Below are positions 1 to 10,002 of a stretch of DNA of 64,000 bases, in pieces; the stretch's first letter is position 1, and the number at the start of each line of letters is the position of its first letter. A program made the translations under genes and the position numbers. The stretch lies in NCBI GenBank assembly GCA_963971225.1, contig OZ020267.1, forward strand, positions 149,943,927 through 150,007,926. The letters run 5' to 3'. The notes beneath the pieces are model-generated. The model had not been told where the DNA came from and searched no databases. It saw nothing but the letters and a program-made list of their open reading frames with translations. Source of the stretch: Melieria omissa (lineage: Eukaryota > Arthropoda > Insecta > Diptera > Ulidiidae).

Positions 1-25
1 ACTAAATGTGATATTACTACTTAAG

Positions 26-908
26 CTGTGGAAGCTGGAAGAGCGCATCGAGGAGGATGTGAGCAGTCGTGCGCGCATGCCCGATCTGGCATCACTCAAG
101 TGAGTCTATCTTCATTGCTTCTGGCAAAAGCAATTCTGTGGTCAAAAGCAGTAATCGCTTCAGTCTAAAGGAAGTTGCTAGCACCCTTAACTCAGTGATG
201 TCTTAACCCATTTTCGGCCGCTGGTCGATTTTTCGACCAGCCACTGTGAAGGAGAGTAGCTCTGCACTTAGACATTATATCTTTGAACTTTCGATGCATA
301 AAATAGCTTTGGTCTTCTGGTAACCCCTCGAAATAATAATTTTTTTTTTAAAAGATAAATTTAGATATGTTGGCGAAGGCACGAGAAAAAGCGTTTTTTT
401 AGTCATATTTTGAATATTCTGGAAAATATATAACCTTTTCAAATTATTGATTTATTATTGACTATTTACGAAGCCTAAAGACCAAATTACCACAATCAAT
501 TGATATACATAAGCTTATGAAAATATTTTTAACCCTTCAGCACCGCGTACTTTTCAGTGGTCGAAAAATCGACTATTGGCTAGAAGTCGTCATGTATGTA
601 CATATGTAAGCCAACAATTTAGATGGGTTAAGTCAACTTAAGCGTTTATTGTTTGTGACCACAGAATTTATGAATTTTTAACAAATCACTAAACAATCAT
701 GATTTCCAGGCAATTACCAAATACACATCAGGAATGGATGGAGTTGTTGCGTCAGCAGGAAATCCTACACGAGACCGAGCTGAAGAAATGGCACAAAGTG
801 CTGCAAACTGCCATTGAATTGTTGAAAAAGGTGAGCGTTGTGTGTCAGACCATTTACAATAGCGACAAACTAACCCAGCAAATCGAACACATTGACGATG
901 AGCTTTAG
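26..908 (+). CDS. C-terminal two exons of an unrecognised coiled-coil-like protein (partial, enters from left)
   Basis: Two exons are seen. The first ends at 99 in front of a GTGAGT donor, and its left edge is probably the acceptor TTACTACTTAAG ending at 25, with a CTAAA branch-like motif about 20 nt upstream. The second starts at 710 after TGATTTCCAG and ends with TAG at 906-908. Joining them restores one frame (CTC AAG CAA TTA). The joined tail is about 90 residues, rich in Glu, Lys, Leu and Gln, with helical stretches such as LWKLEERIEEDV and WMELLRQQEILHETELKKW, and it ends IEHIDDEL. There is no membrane segment or known catalytic motif. I do not recognise the family. Coding status rests on matching splice phase and a non-repetitive, amphipathic sequence. 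The rest of the gene lies outside the window. It is on the same strand as the ABCG gene downstream. Confidence 0.6.
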
Positions 909-3363
909 TTGTAAAATTGTAAAATGCACACACACACAATTGTGAGAGATGAGAAACAGATGAACTAAAATGGTGACGGCAAGCTGTAACTAAACACAAC
1001 CCCAGTTATGCAATAACAACTGTTGTATACTTAAATGTCCTTGTTGATTAATGATTGTTGAGCTTATGTTTGGTTTTTACGACTAGGATGCGCATTGCCA
1101 CTTGACAAACTATAATCTAACAACATGCTACAGGCATATGAAATGTCATGTGTTTTGAAATTTAAGTGTAACTAATGTAGGAATCAGATTTTTATATACT
1201 ATGCCTAACTATTACTTGTACAACTTGTGTTATTTGCTTTTAGGTCTCACATGAATTTATATTTATTACTTGTTTACCATTAAAAATCATTGACTTTTTT
1301 ATTTGGCTGCACTTAATATACATTTTTGAAACTTGATGTGTATGAAAATAATTTATTTGTAATTCGTGAGGGGTTCAGCCATTGTGTAATGTCTCTAAAC
1401 GCGCACCTAACATGCAGTTTGGGCACTTATTGATTCATGTTTGCTTTTGTTTGCATTGAAATGGTTGCTACCACCTCTTTTCGTTGCTATTTAAATCTAA
1501 TACTTGCACATACTTTGCGCTTCTTCTACACATGCCACGCATTCCTGACCGACCGACCGTTCGGACATTGTGCTCGTTTCGTCTCTTTAGTCGTGTATCT
1601 TGAGTTCACTTAGTATGTCTGTGTATGCGTGTATGATTTTACTACATTAGTGTCGAAGGAGAACAACAGCAACAACAAGCTCGCTTACTTTATGTATCAT
1701 TTCAGACTGAAAAGACTTTGGCCGCACTCATGTTTCGTTAAGCCTTTTGGCATTTTTGCTTTGACAGACGAAGACAAACGCAAATGCGCTTAGTGCACAT
1801 TGTCTGCGCATCACGAAATTCCAACAACAAGTGGATGCTTTGGGCGCTCTTCATGATTCCTAGAAATTTCCCTGCAATCACAGCCGGTTGATTGCAAGTG
1901 CGAAAATTTGCCAATTTGCGCGGTATTAACTTTTCGTTTACCTCATAGCTGAATGACGATTTTCTTTAGTTGTTAGGGTCGCGGTGCATTTAGTTCTTGT
2001 TTAAGTCAATACACTATTTTTTATGTATATTTTTTCAATCATTTCGTTATATTTCGCTGCTTCGATGCGAGTATATGATTTGCGCACTTTGCCCACTTAT
2101 GATGTTTTGTTGAAATCAAATCAAACTTTGCTGTAATTAAGTATTAAAAGTGGAAATTCGTTGTATAGTTTTTTTAGTTAGCTGAAAATCAATTTAAAAA
2201 TTATTTAATCGATTTTAAAATTATTCAATCTATTTAAAAATTATTACATTTTCATTAGCAAAAATCAATTTAAAATTCATAATTTAAACTCATTTAAACT
2301 GTTTGTGCAATCGGCCAAAACCACACGCTGTACTTTAGTGTATTATTATGAAATAATATTATGATGAAAGTTACACAAAGCTGTTGTAAAATTATGTAAA
2401 TTAAAGTGTATAAATCCCAACTGGCCTGGCTTGTAGTTATATATAGATTTGGAAGTGGTCAAGAGTCAATCAACTGCAATAGGCCGACCCCCGTTCAGTT
2501 CAGCGCTACAACTGAAATGTGTGAATTTTTGTTTTAGAAAATTCATTTTCTCTTTGCGCTGCTCTCCCATTTCATACGTCCATATCGAGCGAGTATCCTT
2601 TGGAAAAAGGTTTTTTGCAAAAAATTCAATCACTGAAAAATGCTTTTGAAATTGAAATGAAATGAAACAAAGGATCGGAAAATACTTTAGCATAAACAAT
2701 ATTTTTGTATTAAGCACTTTGAAGATTTATGAACTAATTTTCAAAACTCCAATTGAATTTGTTAATACGTAAAGCGTAGTTTAGTACCGTGTAGTATGTG
2801 GCTAGTAATGTATTTTAGGCAGCGGGACGTGAAAAGTTATGCTAAATAAGTGAAAGGGCGTATTTCATAAAAACTACAAAATGGCAAATACTGTGAATAG
2901 TTGTAGGCAAAAGGCAACAGCAGCAGCAGCGAGCAATGCTTACGGCCAATAAATACATAAATAAATAAAAAAGCAGTACGCATCCCATACATTTAAGAAG
3001 CAAGAGAAAAGCACGTGCATGTTCTACATAGTTGAATTGTATTAATCGTCTGTAAAACTATTATTGTGCAAAACACTTTTAATTGCCGTTGTTGTTGATG
3101 TTGATGTCGATCAAAAGTGAGCACTTGGTGCATTGCCAGCGACGACCAAGCAAGCAGTCGCTGTGCACTAAAACGGCAACAACCATAGAACACACAGCAA
3201 CAGGATGAAAAATCACAACAATTTGTACATGAAATAAATTACAACATTATTGAGAGAATTATACAAATAAATAAATATAATGCTATAAAAAAACTAACAA
3301 GGCAATGGATGCCATGTTTTTTAATTTTAAAGAGTGCAGTTTGGTTCGGTTGGTTTTCAGTGG
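909..3363. other. 3' UTR and intergenic DNA, no gene seen
   Basis: The start of this stretch must be the 3' UTR of the preceding gene. Possible poly(A) signals are ATTAAA at 1279-1284 and AATAAA near 2949; I cannot choose between them. There is a short AC run near 931-942 and a CAG run near 2918-2931. All ORFs are short and look random. Confidence 0.6.
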
Positions 3364-3556
3364 TTACTTACTGAACCCATAAACGGGTTAAGGAATGCCA
3401 CAAAACCACAAAACACCAAGAGTTGATAGAGCGTTCTCAACTGCGTCCTTCCAATGGACCTTCAACTTTGCTGTCCACCTCCAACTAGCGCGTTGAACTC
3501 TTTTTTTCGAAGCTCCATCCGTCCTTCATTCGTCCATATGGGAGACATGGTACAAT
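3364..3556 (-). mobile_element. RTE-type LINE 3' end fragment
   Basis: This is a diverged copy of the repeat seen more clearly at 20558-20790. It has the order TTACTTACTGAACCC, GGGTTA, TGCGTCCTTCCAATGGACC, CCACCTCCAACTAGCGCG. Read on the minus strand this matches the C-terminal end of an RTE-like LINE polyprotein followed by its 3' end. The fragment is heavily decayed, and a mariner element sits 35 bp beyond it. Confidence 0.5.
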
Positions 3557-3588
3557 GGACACTGACAACAACATCTAATAATGGTTTA

Positions 3589-4540
3589 TACCTTGTGACC
3601 GAAAAGTTTCCGGAAATTTTAAATAAAACGCAAAATTCTTAATCTTCATCAATATTTATTTTATCTCCTTCAAAATATGCTCCATTAGAAGCGATACACA
3701 TATGCCAACATTTCTTCCAATCATCAAAACATTTTTTATAGGCGCTTTCCGGTATGGCTTTGAGTTCCCTCTGCGAATTCTGTTTTACGTCTTCTATGGA
3801 TTCAAAACGCGTTCCTCTGAGTGGTAATTTGAGTTTGGGAAACAGGAAAAAGTCACACGGTGCAAGATCAGGTGAATACGGTGGCTGTTCGATGGTATTT
3901 ATTGAATGTTTGGCCATAAAATCGTTGATAATGTTGGCTCGGTGCGAGGGAGCATTATCGTCATGAAAAATCCCTGAATTATCCTTCCACAATTGAGGCC
4001 GTTTACGGCGGATATTTTCACGCAAACGTCTTAAAACAGTCAAATAATAGTCTTTACCGACTGTTTGTCCTTCAGGGACGAATTCATGATGCACCACACC
4101 ACGAATATCGAAGAAAACAATCAGCATTACCTTGATTTTCGAGCGACTTTGGCGTGGTTTTTTCGGTTTCGGCTCGTCTTTTCCTCTCCATTCCGATGAT
4201 TGTTGGCTTGTTTGCATGTCGTACTCGTAGACCCTCATGTCTCGTCACCAGTTATGACGCGTTCCATGAAAGTTGGATCGGAATTGGCACGATCAAGCAC
4301 GTCCAAAGAGACCTGTTCACGGAGACCTGTTTGAAGAAAATTCTCAACAAAATCGCAACGCACTACTGAGGTGAACTGGTTTCAACAGCTGCCGTAAACA
4401 AACTGTCTGACAGATCGCGCTCATTTTTGGCATAGTAATTAAGGACAGTGCTACCAACCTACAGAAACTTAAAATATCGAAAAATATACAGCGCGCGAAT
4501 TTTAAATGAGAATTTCCGGAAACTTTTCGGTCACAAGGTA
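3589..4540 (-). mobile_element. mariner element, internally decayed, perfect inverted ends
   Basis: The element occupies 3591-4538. Its 28-bp terminal inverted repeats are identical (3591-3618 and 4511-4538, starting CCTTGTGACCGAAAAGTTTC) and it is flanked by TA on both sides, the standard mariner target duplication. At 948 bp it is shorter than the roughly 1.3 kb of a full mariner. The transposase is read on the minus strand and is broken. The perfect ends suggest that it could be cross-mobilised, or that it inserted recently relative to its coding decay. Confidence 0.92.
3639..4373 (-). pseudogene. mariner transposase remnant (DD34D type)
   Basis: The open 199-residue part (3639-4238) contains the catalytic-half motifs HDDNAPSH and PPYSPDLAPCDFFLF. 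Exactly 34 residues lie between the second and third catalytic Asp, which defines the DD34D mariner group. Upstream in another minus-strand frame (about 4239-4340) the preceding segment is readable, including SDPTFMERVITGDET with the first catalytic Asp. The two halves are out of frame because of a 2-base insertion just after this motif, near 4235. The amino-terminal DNA-binding region is missing, consistent with the short element. It is not expected to make an active enzyme. Confidence 0.88.
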
Positions 4541-4698
4541 TGGTTACATGAGGATTTTATTCGACAGAAAAGAGCAGCTCAACTGAAATGGATGTACAAC
4601 TCATTGGATTGGTTGATAAAAGACGTTTAGGAGTGCAATCCCAACCTGTTTGTATATTTAATTATGTTTGAGTTAATGTTATGAAATCTAATATTCAA

Positions 4699-5879
4699 CC
4701 CTGTTCCAGAATCCGAATTGGATCGGAAATGAATTTGATTTCGACCGTCGGTGTTCCACATTCCGATTATCGGGAATATTTTCCGATGCAACCCTGTTCT
4801 CAAATCCGATTAAGTCCTAACGAACTTGGATTGGAAATTTGGTGTTCTGCATTTGGATTATCGGAAATTGTCAAAAATATTCCGTTAAACAAAAAGCTGG
4901 TGGAATTTAAATCGGAAAGCAGTAAAACGAAAACACAACGAAAATGTTAGCAGATAAATTAAACATCGGGTTAAATAAAACTAATAAATTAATTTTTTAT
5001 CAGGGGAAAGCATAAGACTGCTGATCAGAGCAAAATGCTCTTGGATTTTATGAAGGAGAATGCGGACATCGCGAAAGTATTCTGCAAAGGCGACAAAGTC
5101 GAATTTGAAAATAAGTGGAAACATTTAATGCAGTCGCTGAACGGGCAAGGACTACCAACAAAAAGTGTAACGGAGTGAAAAAGAGTGAGATGTAAATAAA
5201 ATCAATTAATTTTGTAAAATTTTCTTCAATCATAGGCCTTGGTTGATTGGAAAAGTGAGGTAAGAAGGAAGCTGGCGCATAATAAAAGAGAAGCTTTAGC
5301 GACCGGCGGTGGACGTTTTAAGGAGCACACACTTTCCGAAATGGATCGATCTACCGATCGTTGGTAGCCTCCTTCGACAAGAAATCGCAAAGCTGTGGCC
5401 AATTTCAATTCTGGCGGAATGGAGCATTGCCAAAGAAAAGGTTTCACTTCGGTCAAGATCATGTTGAATGCTGCTTTGTTAAGGCGGTACTGAGCAATAA
5501 ACCTTAAATAGGAAATTTTGAATATAACTGAAATAACTTATACTAGTTACGAAGAATCTGGCAATTCCATCCGATTGCTGTGGTCTCGCAAAATTCTGTG
5601 CTTTACTTTTTCAACGGCGGACTGCTCGTTGTCACGCAATACTGTCAATAAAATAACCGAACTCATTTAATAAAATAAAAAATCTCACAAAATTTTCCAA
5701 CTGCCTTTTTCATTTGAACATTTCAAGCAAACAGCTGATTGAAGGTTTGTTTAATTTGCTAACAATTGGATTCGAAATAAAGTTCAAATGTGACAATTCC
5801 ATACGGATTGCAGAACACCTCTTCAAATCGGAACCGGATTTCTTTTCGATTCGAATCCGATTCGTATTCTGGAACTGGG
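4699..5879 (+). mobile_element. Decayed DNA transposon with imperfect inverted ends and a Zeste-type gene
   Basis: The ends match as inverted repeats over about 25 bp with 22 identities: 4699 starts CCCTGTTCCAGAATCCGAAT, and the other end read in reverse from 5879 starts CCCAGTTCCAGAATACGAAT. A second end-like motif (CCCTGTTCTCAAATCCGA) starts at 4792, suggesting a nested or duplicated terminus. The cargo is a small spliced gene with a Zeste-type Myb/SANT-like domain, a type often found with PIF/Harbinger-like transposons. No transposase is visible, so the superfamily is inference. I could not define a clear target-site duplication. Confidence 0.6.
4944..5367 (+). pseudogene. Zeste-type Myb/SANT-like DNA-binding protein, broken by one stop
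   Basis: Three exons can be joined in phase: 4944-4969 (starts MLADKLNI), 5004-5184 and 5236-5367, with introns of 34 and 51 bp that have GT and AG ends. The middle exon reads KHKTADQSKMLLDFMKENAD and, further on, the pattern FENKWKHLMQSLNGQGLPTK, which fits the helix-rich Myb/SANT-like domain of Zeste-related proteins. A TGA at 5176-5178 stands where the family has Trp (E-W-K). After the next intron it continues ALVDWKSEVRRKL and ends with TAG at 5365-5367. About 112 residues remain, probably truncated. Its place inside an inverted-repeat element suggests a transposon accessory gene rather than a host gene. Confidence 0.6.
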
Positions 5880-6514
5880 CTGATTATGAATATGGATTGC
5901 AACAAGGCTTTTCCGCACTGCAACCTAATAGGTTTATGATGCCCCTGAAGTCATCTGGTGTTTTAAAAGTTCAGGTATTTGAAACAAAACTTTCCGCACT
6001 AGTTGCATTATTTTCATTTCGCTGAGACTGTGTCACCCCAACAAATAATAATTTTATTGGGCTATTAGCTCACACCTGCAAGTTCATTAACAACAACTGT
6101 GCACTATATATTTTCGCTTAATTGTAGTTTATCTTATTGGATCAGTGTAAATATAAACTTTGTGTACACTTTGGCAAACAAAGACACTACTAAGTAATAA
6201 CTGTTGGCAAACAGCAAACATTGTTGCAAAACAGCAAAACTATGAGCTGTAATTTTCCGTTTTCTAAGCTGAAAAAAAGTCATAATTGCAAAATGCGGAA
6301 ATTGCTGGAATATTCAATAATTTTTTTCCTTATTCACTTCTCTCGGGAGCATAGGTCTTCCACAACTTATTGCCTTTTGTTGGTTACGTTAATCGAATCG
6401 AATCAAAGAACTTTGGATGGTGAAAGTGGGTAAGTTAAGCGGAAAGTTCCATAGATGGTGAAATCAAGCAGTTAGAGTAACCAATCTTACCTCAAAATCC
6501 GCATTATACTCAAA
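5880..6514. other. Intergenic DNA, nothing identified
   Basis: AT-rich unique sequence. The longest ORFs are about 70 codons with no recognisable motif or codon bias. Confidence 0.5.
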
Positions 6515-6911
6515 TAGTGTTCGACCGAATATTCGGTTTCGGCCTAAATAAGTGCTTGAGCTTCGGTTTCAGTTTCAGCCAAAAAAATGTCTGAATGTCC
6601 GAACGGCCGGAAGCGAAACTTTCTAGAATATTTTTTACATTTACAGGGTGATTTTTTATGTTTATGTTTTCAGAAAATGAATAAATTGTTTTAATTAATA
6701 AGTTTTAATTTATTTATGTTAAATATGTTTCTTTGTTTATTTGTTCCGTATTTACTTAAAGTAAAATTCGTTTGTTGAAAAATGCTGATTTTGATGCTTG
6801 ATGCGGTGATTTCTATTTCAACTAGAAAGTTTCGGTTTCGGCCGAATATTAAAAAAAAACCGAAATTCGGTTTCGGTTTCGGCCCAAGAAGGTGGTTTCG
6901 GGCGGACACTA
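6515..6911. mobile_element. hAT-like MITE (non-autonomous DNA element)
   Basis: A 397-bp unit starts TAGTGTTCGACCGAA and ends with the inverted counterpart TTTCGGGCGGACACTA. Next to both ends are runs of TTCGGTTTCGGCC-type sequence in inverted orientation. TAGTG/CACTA ends are typical of hAT elements. It has no coding capacity. I could not find a clean 8-bp target duplication, so the superfamily is tentative. Confidence 0.55.
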
Positions 6912-8139
6912 TTCAAACCTTTGAGAAGTAGAGCTGAATGTGTTTAGCAAATCAATACGCGACAACTTTGAAGATCTCTGAGAACAAAATACCCGGTCAG
7001 TCCAACCTTAAATGATCATATGGAATTGTGTTCAAAAATAAGGGTAAATGTTTCGTAATATTATCAAAAATTTTGCACTAAGTTTAACTTAAAAAAATAG
7101 TAAAAGTTATGGAAGTGTTCCTTTCAGAAAGCCATGCAATAGAATAATAAAAGATCTCAACTGAGATATTTGACTCCCTTTGATATTCCAGTGTTGAAAG
7201 TTATTTGATTGTCAAAACCTAACGAAATGGATTTATCGAACTTGTTGAGTTGCACAACAAATCGTTTAGAACAGCTGAGGAAGTGGGATTAGAAAAGCAG
7301 GTAACGGTACAAGAACTACGAATTGCTACGGATCACTGCAAACCTACCAAACACAAGTTGTAAGTAGTTGTTGTTGTAGCAAACGCCAAGAAAGTAAAAA
7401 AAAATCTATAGTTTACATTCTACAAAAGTCACAAAATACAACAAGATTTGAAACCATTGTGGTGGAAAAAGGGGGGTTTTTCTTCTAAGTGTTTGGTGTG
7501 AGCCGCTGGTGCATGTGTAGGTGGTCTATTGTTAGTGGCGGACCTCGCCTCAAGGTTGATGGCTATGTTGGAGCCTCAGTGAGCTTGTTGCGGAATCAAA
7601 CAATCAAGTTGTCTCTTGCATCAAAGCTGATTTTATTTTTGGAAAGCCAGGTCTTATATACTAAAAATATAACTGTTATACTATCGAGCATTTCCAATGC
7701 TCCGCCCCAATTTCCAATAGTTTCTCATTGCGCCAATCACAACGCGGGTCAAATCTGACAACGCGGCACTTTCCCAAAGTGGGTCAGCGCTCTGTGTTGA
7801 CCTGCGGTAGGTCGGGTCGTGTTACATGCGCGATCGGTGCAAGCGTTGTGACATGTGTCGCTTGTGCAAGTGCAGGCCACTTGAGTGACGCTAGCGTTCT
7901 TGTGCATTCGACACTTGACACTTGCAAATGTAAACAATCAAAGTGGTGCGCGCACCGATCGATGCACGTTGGTCTTGCCGATTGGCTTGTGCGCTTGTGG
8001 TGTTGGTATGAGTGGTCACGCGGTACCACTACACCATTTTCAATGATTTCTAAAAAGATTTGAAACCATTTTCAATGATTTCTAACAAAATTGGAAACCA
8101 ATTTCCCGACAATCATTCGACTCCTAATGGCGACTAAAG
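6912..8139. other. Intergenic DNA with a short direct repeat
   Basis: No gene seen. A phrase ACCATTTTCAATGATTTCTA occurs twice about 34 bp apart at roughly 8033-8086. The part from 7490 to 8030 is GC-richer than its surroundings, with TGTGAC/CTTGTG motifs. Confidence 0.45.
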
Positions 8140-8141
8140 AA

Positions 8142-8742
8142 ATCACTTTGAATGCTTCGGACACAAACCACTTAGCCTTGACAACTCACACTGCTCTCTA
8201 AAGTAGTGAGGACCATTCTGGCGATCTCAAATCTAGAGTCATTTGACAATGGTCTCTAACGGTTATGCACCCTGTATGCGCAATTGTGCCATCACAATCG
8301 TGTATATATCAATAACTTTAAAATTTTGACAGTTTCACGACTAAAGAAAGTACTTTGAACCCACAGTACTGTCTCTCTCGGCATCTCTAATACACCAACC
8401 ACTTAGACACAAGAAATGCATATCACTTTGGAGTTATCTGACAGTTGCGACTAGGCACGCTGTATGCACAATTGTACTATTAACATCCTGGAGGCAGCAA
8501 TAACTAATAACTAAGATTAAAATTTGTATAGTTTCGTAGTTTGAATCCACAGTACTGTCTCCCTCGGCGTCTCCAATACACCAACCACTTGGGCCCAACA
8601 ACTCACAACACTCTCTGACATCTCTCTCTGAGTTATCTGACAGTTGCTTTTAAGGGCTTTGCACCCTGTATGCACAATTGTGTCATCAACATTATGTGCC
8701 ATCAGCAATAAATCTGAAATTTTGATAGTTTCACGCTGTTGT
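8142..8742. repeat. Tandem array, about 200-bp unit, three diverged copies
   Basis: Three units share the same order of motifs: TTTGAACCCACAGTACTGTCTC, AATACACCAACCACTT, GAGTTATCTGACAGTTG, CACCCTGTATGCACAATTGT and ATAACT..AAATTTTGATAGTTTC. The landmark CACCCTGTATGC (or a variant) occurs at about 8269, 8457 and 8662, so spacing is 188 and 205 bp. The copies are strongly diverged and contain no ORF. Confidence 0.75.
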
Positions 8743-9850
8743 GCCATTGGCCTTTCGTTTGTCTATTGTCAGACGGGCATGCGGGTGAAATTCTATTAAA
8801 CTGACAAAAATCTCTGGTCGCACTGTGCGGCCTATTCCATGGACTTTCGTCATAAATGCAGGCAAACTTTGGCAAACTTGTCGGTGGCTTTCTACAAGCT
8901 GACGAGTGCGTTTACACGTAGTTTCTCTACATTTGGACGGTCAATACAGAGACAAGTCAAACACATTCACACACACACACACATGAATATGCCTACAAAA
9001 TGCCCATAAAATATGAAAGGAAAATATTGTTCAATGGGCGAATTATAAGCACAAAAATTTCACAAATCTCCAAGAACGATCGAAAGAAGCAGCAACACAC
9101 ACACACATATACAAACATGTATGTGTGCCTGTGTGTGACAATAACAACAGCAACCACTCATCGAACATGAATACTCAATTCAAGTTCAAAACCACCAAGT
9201 GCGTTAATAACAGCAACGACAACAATAACAACAACAACAACGCCAAAAGCCAGAACAAGAACAACCGAGAGAAGCCGCACCGCAGCCAAGCACCAACAGA
9301 CACACACAATCTTATCAAAGCGAAATGCAAAAATCAAACAACAAAAATGAACCCCATCGCAAATAGCAAAAAAGTGCGTATGTGTGTTTACGCACTGTGC
9401 GTGTGCGTGTGTGTGTGTGTGTGAGTGCGCCTACTAAAAAATAGGCGACACATTTTTCGTTGTGTCCACAATTGCCGCTCACCTCTTGGCCCACAGAATT
9501 GGCAATTCAGCAACTGGGGCCGTCGAAGAGCGCATCAGGCGGCGCAGAGAGCCGCAACGAAGCGTCGGTGCGTAAATAGATTTTGGCAATGTCACACGCA
9601 CATTCGCATAAAACCGGCCTCACAGACGCGCGCAGCCAGATACGCGCCGGTGCGTGCCTCTTGCGGATAATTAGTTGCCCGGCTGATAAGAGCAGAAATT
9701 TACGCGCGCACTCATAAAGTTTATGATACGCGTTGTCGTGGCCTCTCTTCGTTGACGTTGTCGTTCGCGTCGACGCCATAAAAGCAGCTCAATCGTTTGC
9801 GTATTCTGCAGTGCGTAAGCGGGGAGGGAGAAGCGTTCGTTTTGCTATTT
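8743..9850. other. Intergenic DNA with AC/GT and CAA microsatellites
   Basis: AC runs lie near 8968-8983 and 9094-9106, an AAC-rich stretch at 9200-9245 and a GT run near 9400-9422. From 9480 to 9850 the DNA becomes GC-richer and leads into a TATA-type promoter candidate. The apparent ORFs here are made of the microsatellites. Confidence 0.5.
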
Positions 9851-9890
9851 TATAAAAGTGCCTGCGGCGCAGGATGTAGCCAGCGCGTCA
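9851..9890 (+). promoter_or_regulatory. Candidate TATA promoter for a distal first exon of the ABCG gene
   Basis: TATAAAAG lies at 9851-9858 in a GC-rich setting, and possible starts (GCCAGCG near 9882, GTCAGCC near 9890) sit 31-39 bp downstream. The following sequence lacks ATG up to a good splice donor at 10003, as expected of a leader exon. That it serves the gene starting at 18239 is inference from strand and position. Confidence 0.4.
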
Positions 9891-10002
9891 GCCAGTTGCA
9901 CAGTCAATATTTGCTGGGTTAATCCTTTTAGTCGTTTCAGCGAAATCGCTGCGTGATTTCTTCTACAATTGTGTGCGGGTCGTTGGTTTTGACGGCGCGG
10001 CG
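9882..10002 (+). other. Candidate non-coding leader exon
   Basis: About 120 bp runs from the predicted start to the donor CG/GTGAGC (intron from 10003). There is no ATG in it. It could splice to the acceptor ending at 18012. RNA evidence would be needed; the sequence alone shows only the TATA box, the ATG-free leader and the donor. Confidence 0.33.

Noticed and set aside
5714..6025. 103-codon ORF overlapping the end of the DNA element
   Set aside because: It reads across the inverted terminal repeat and unrelated flanking DNA, so it is a chance frame.
7221..7300. Small ORF starting MDLSNLLSCTTNRLEQLRKWD
   Set aside because: It has a fair sequence character but stops after about 21 codons, with no clear splice donor or partner exon.
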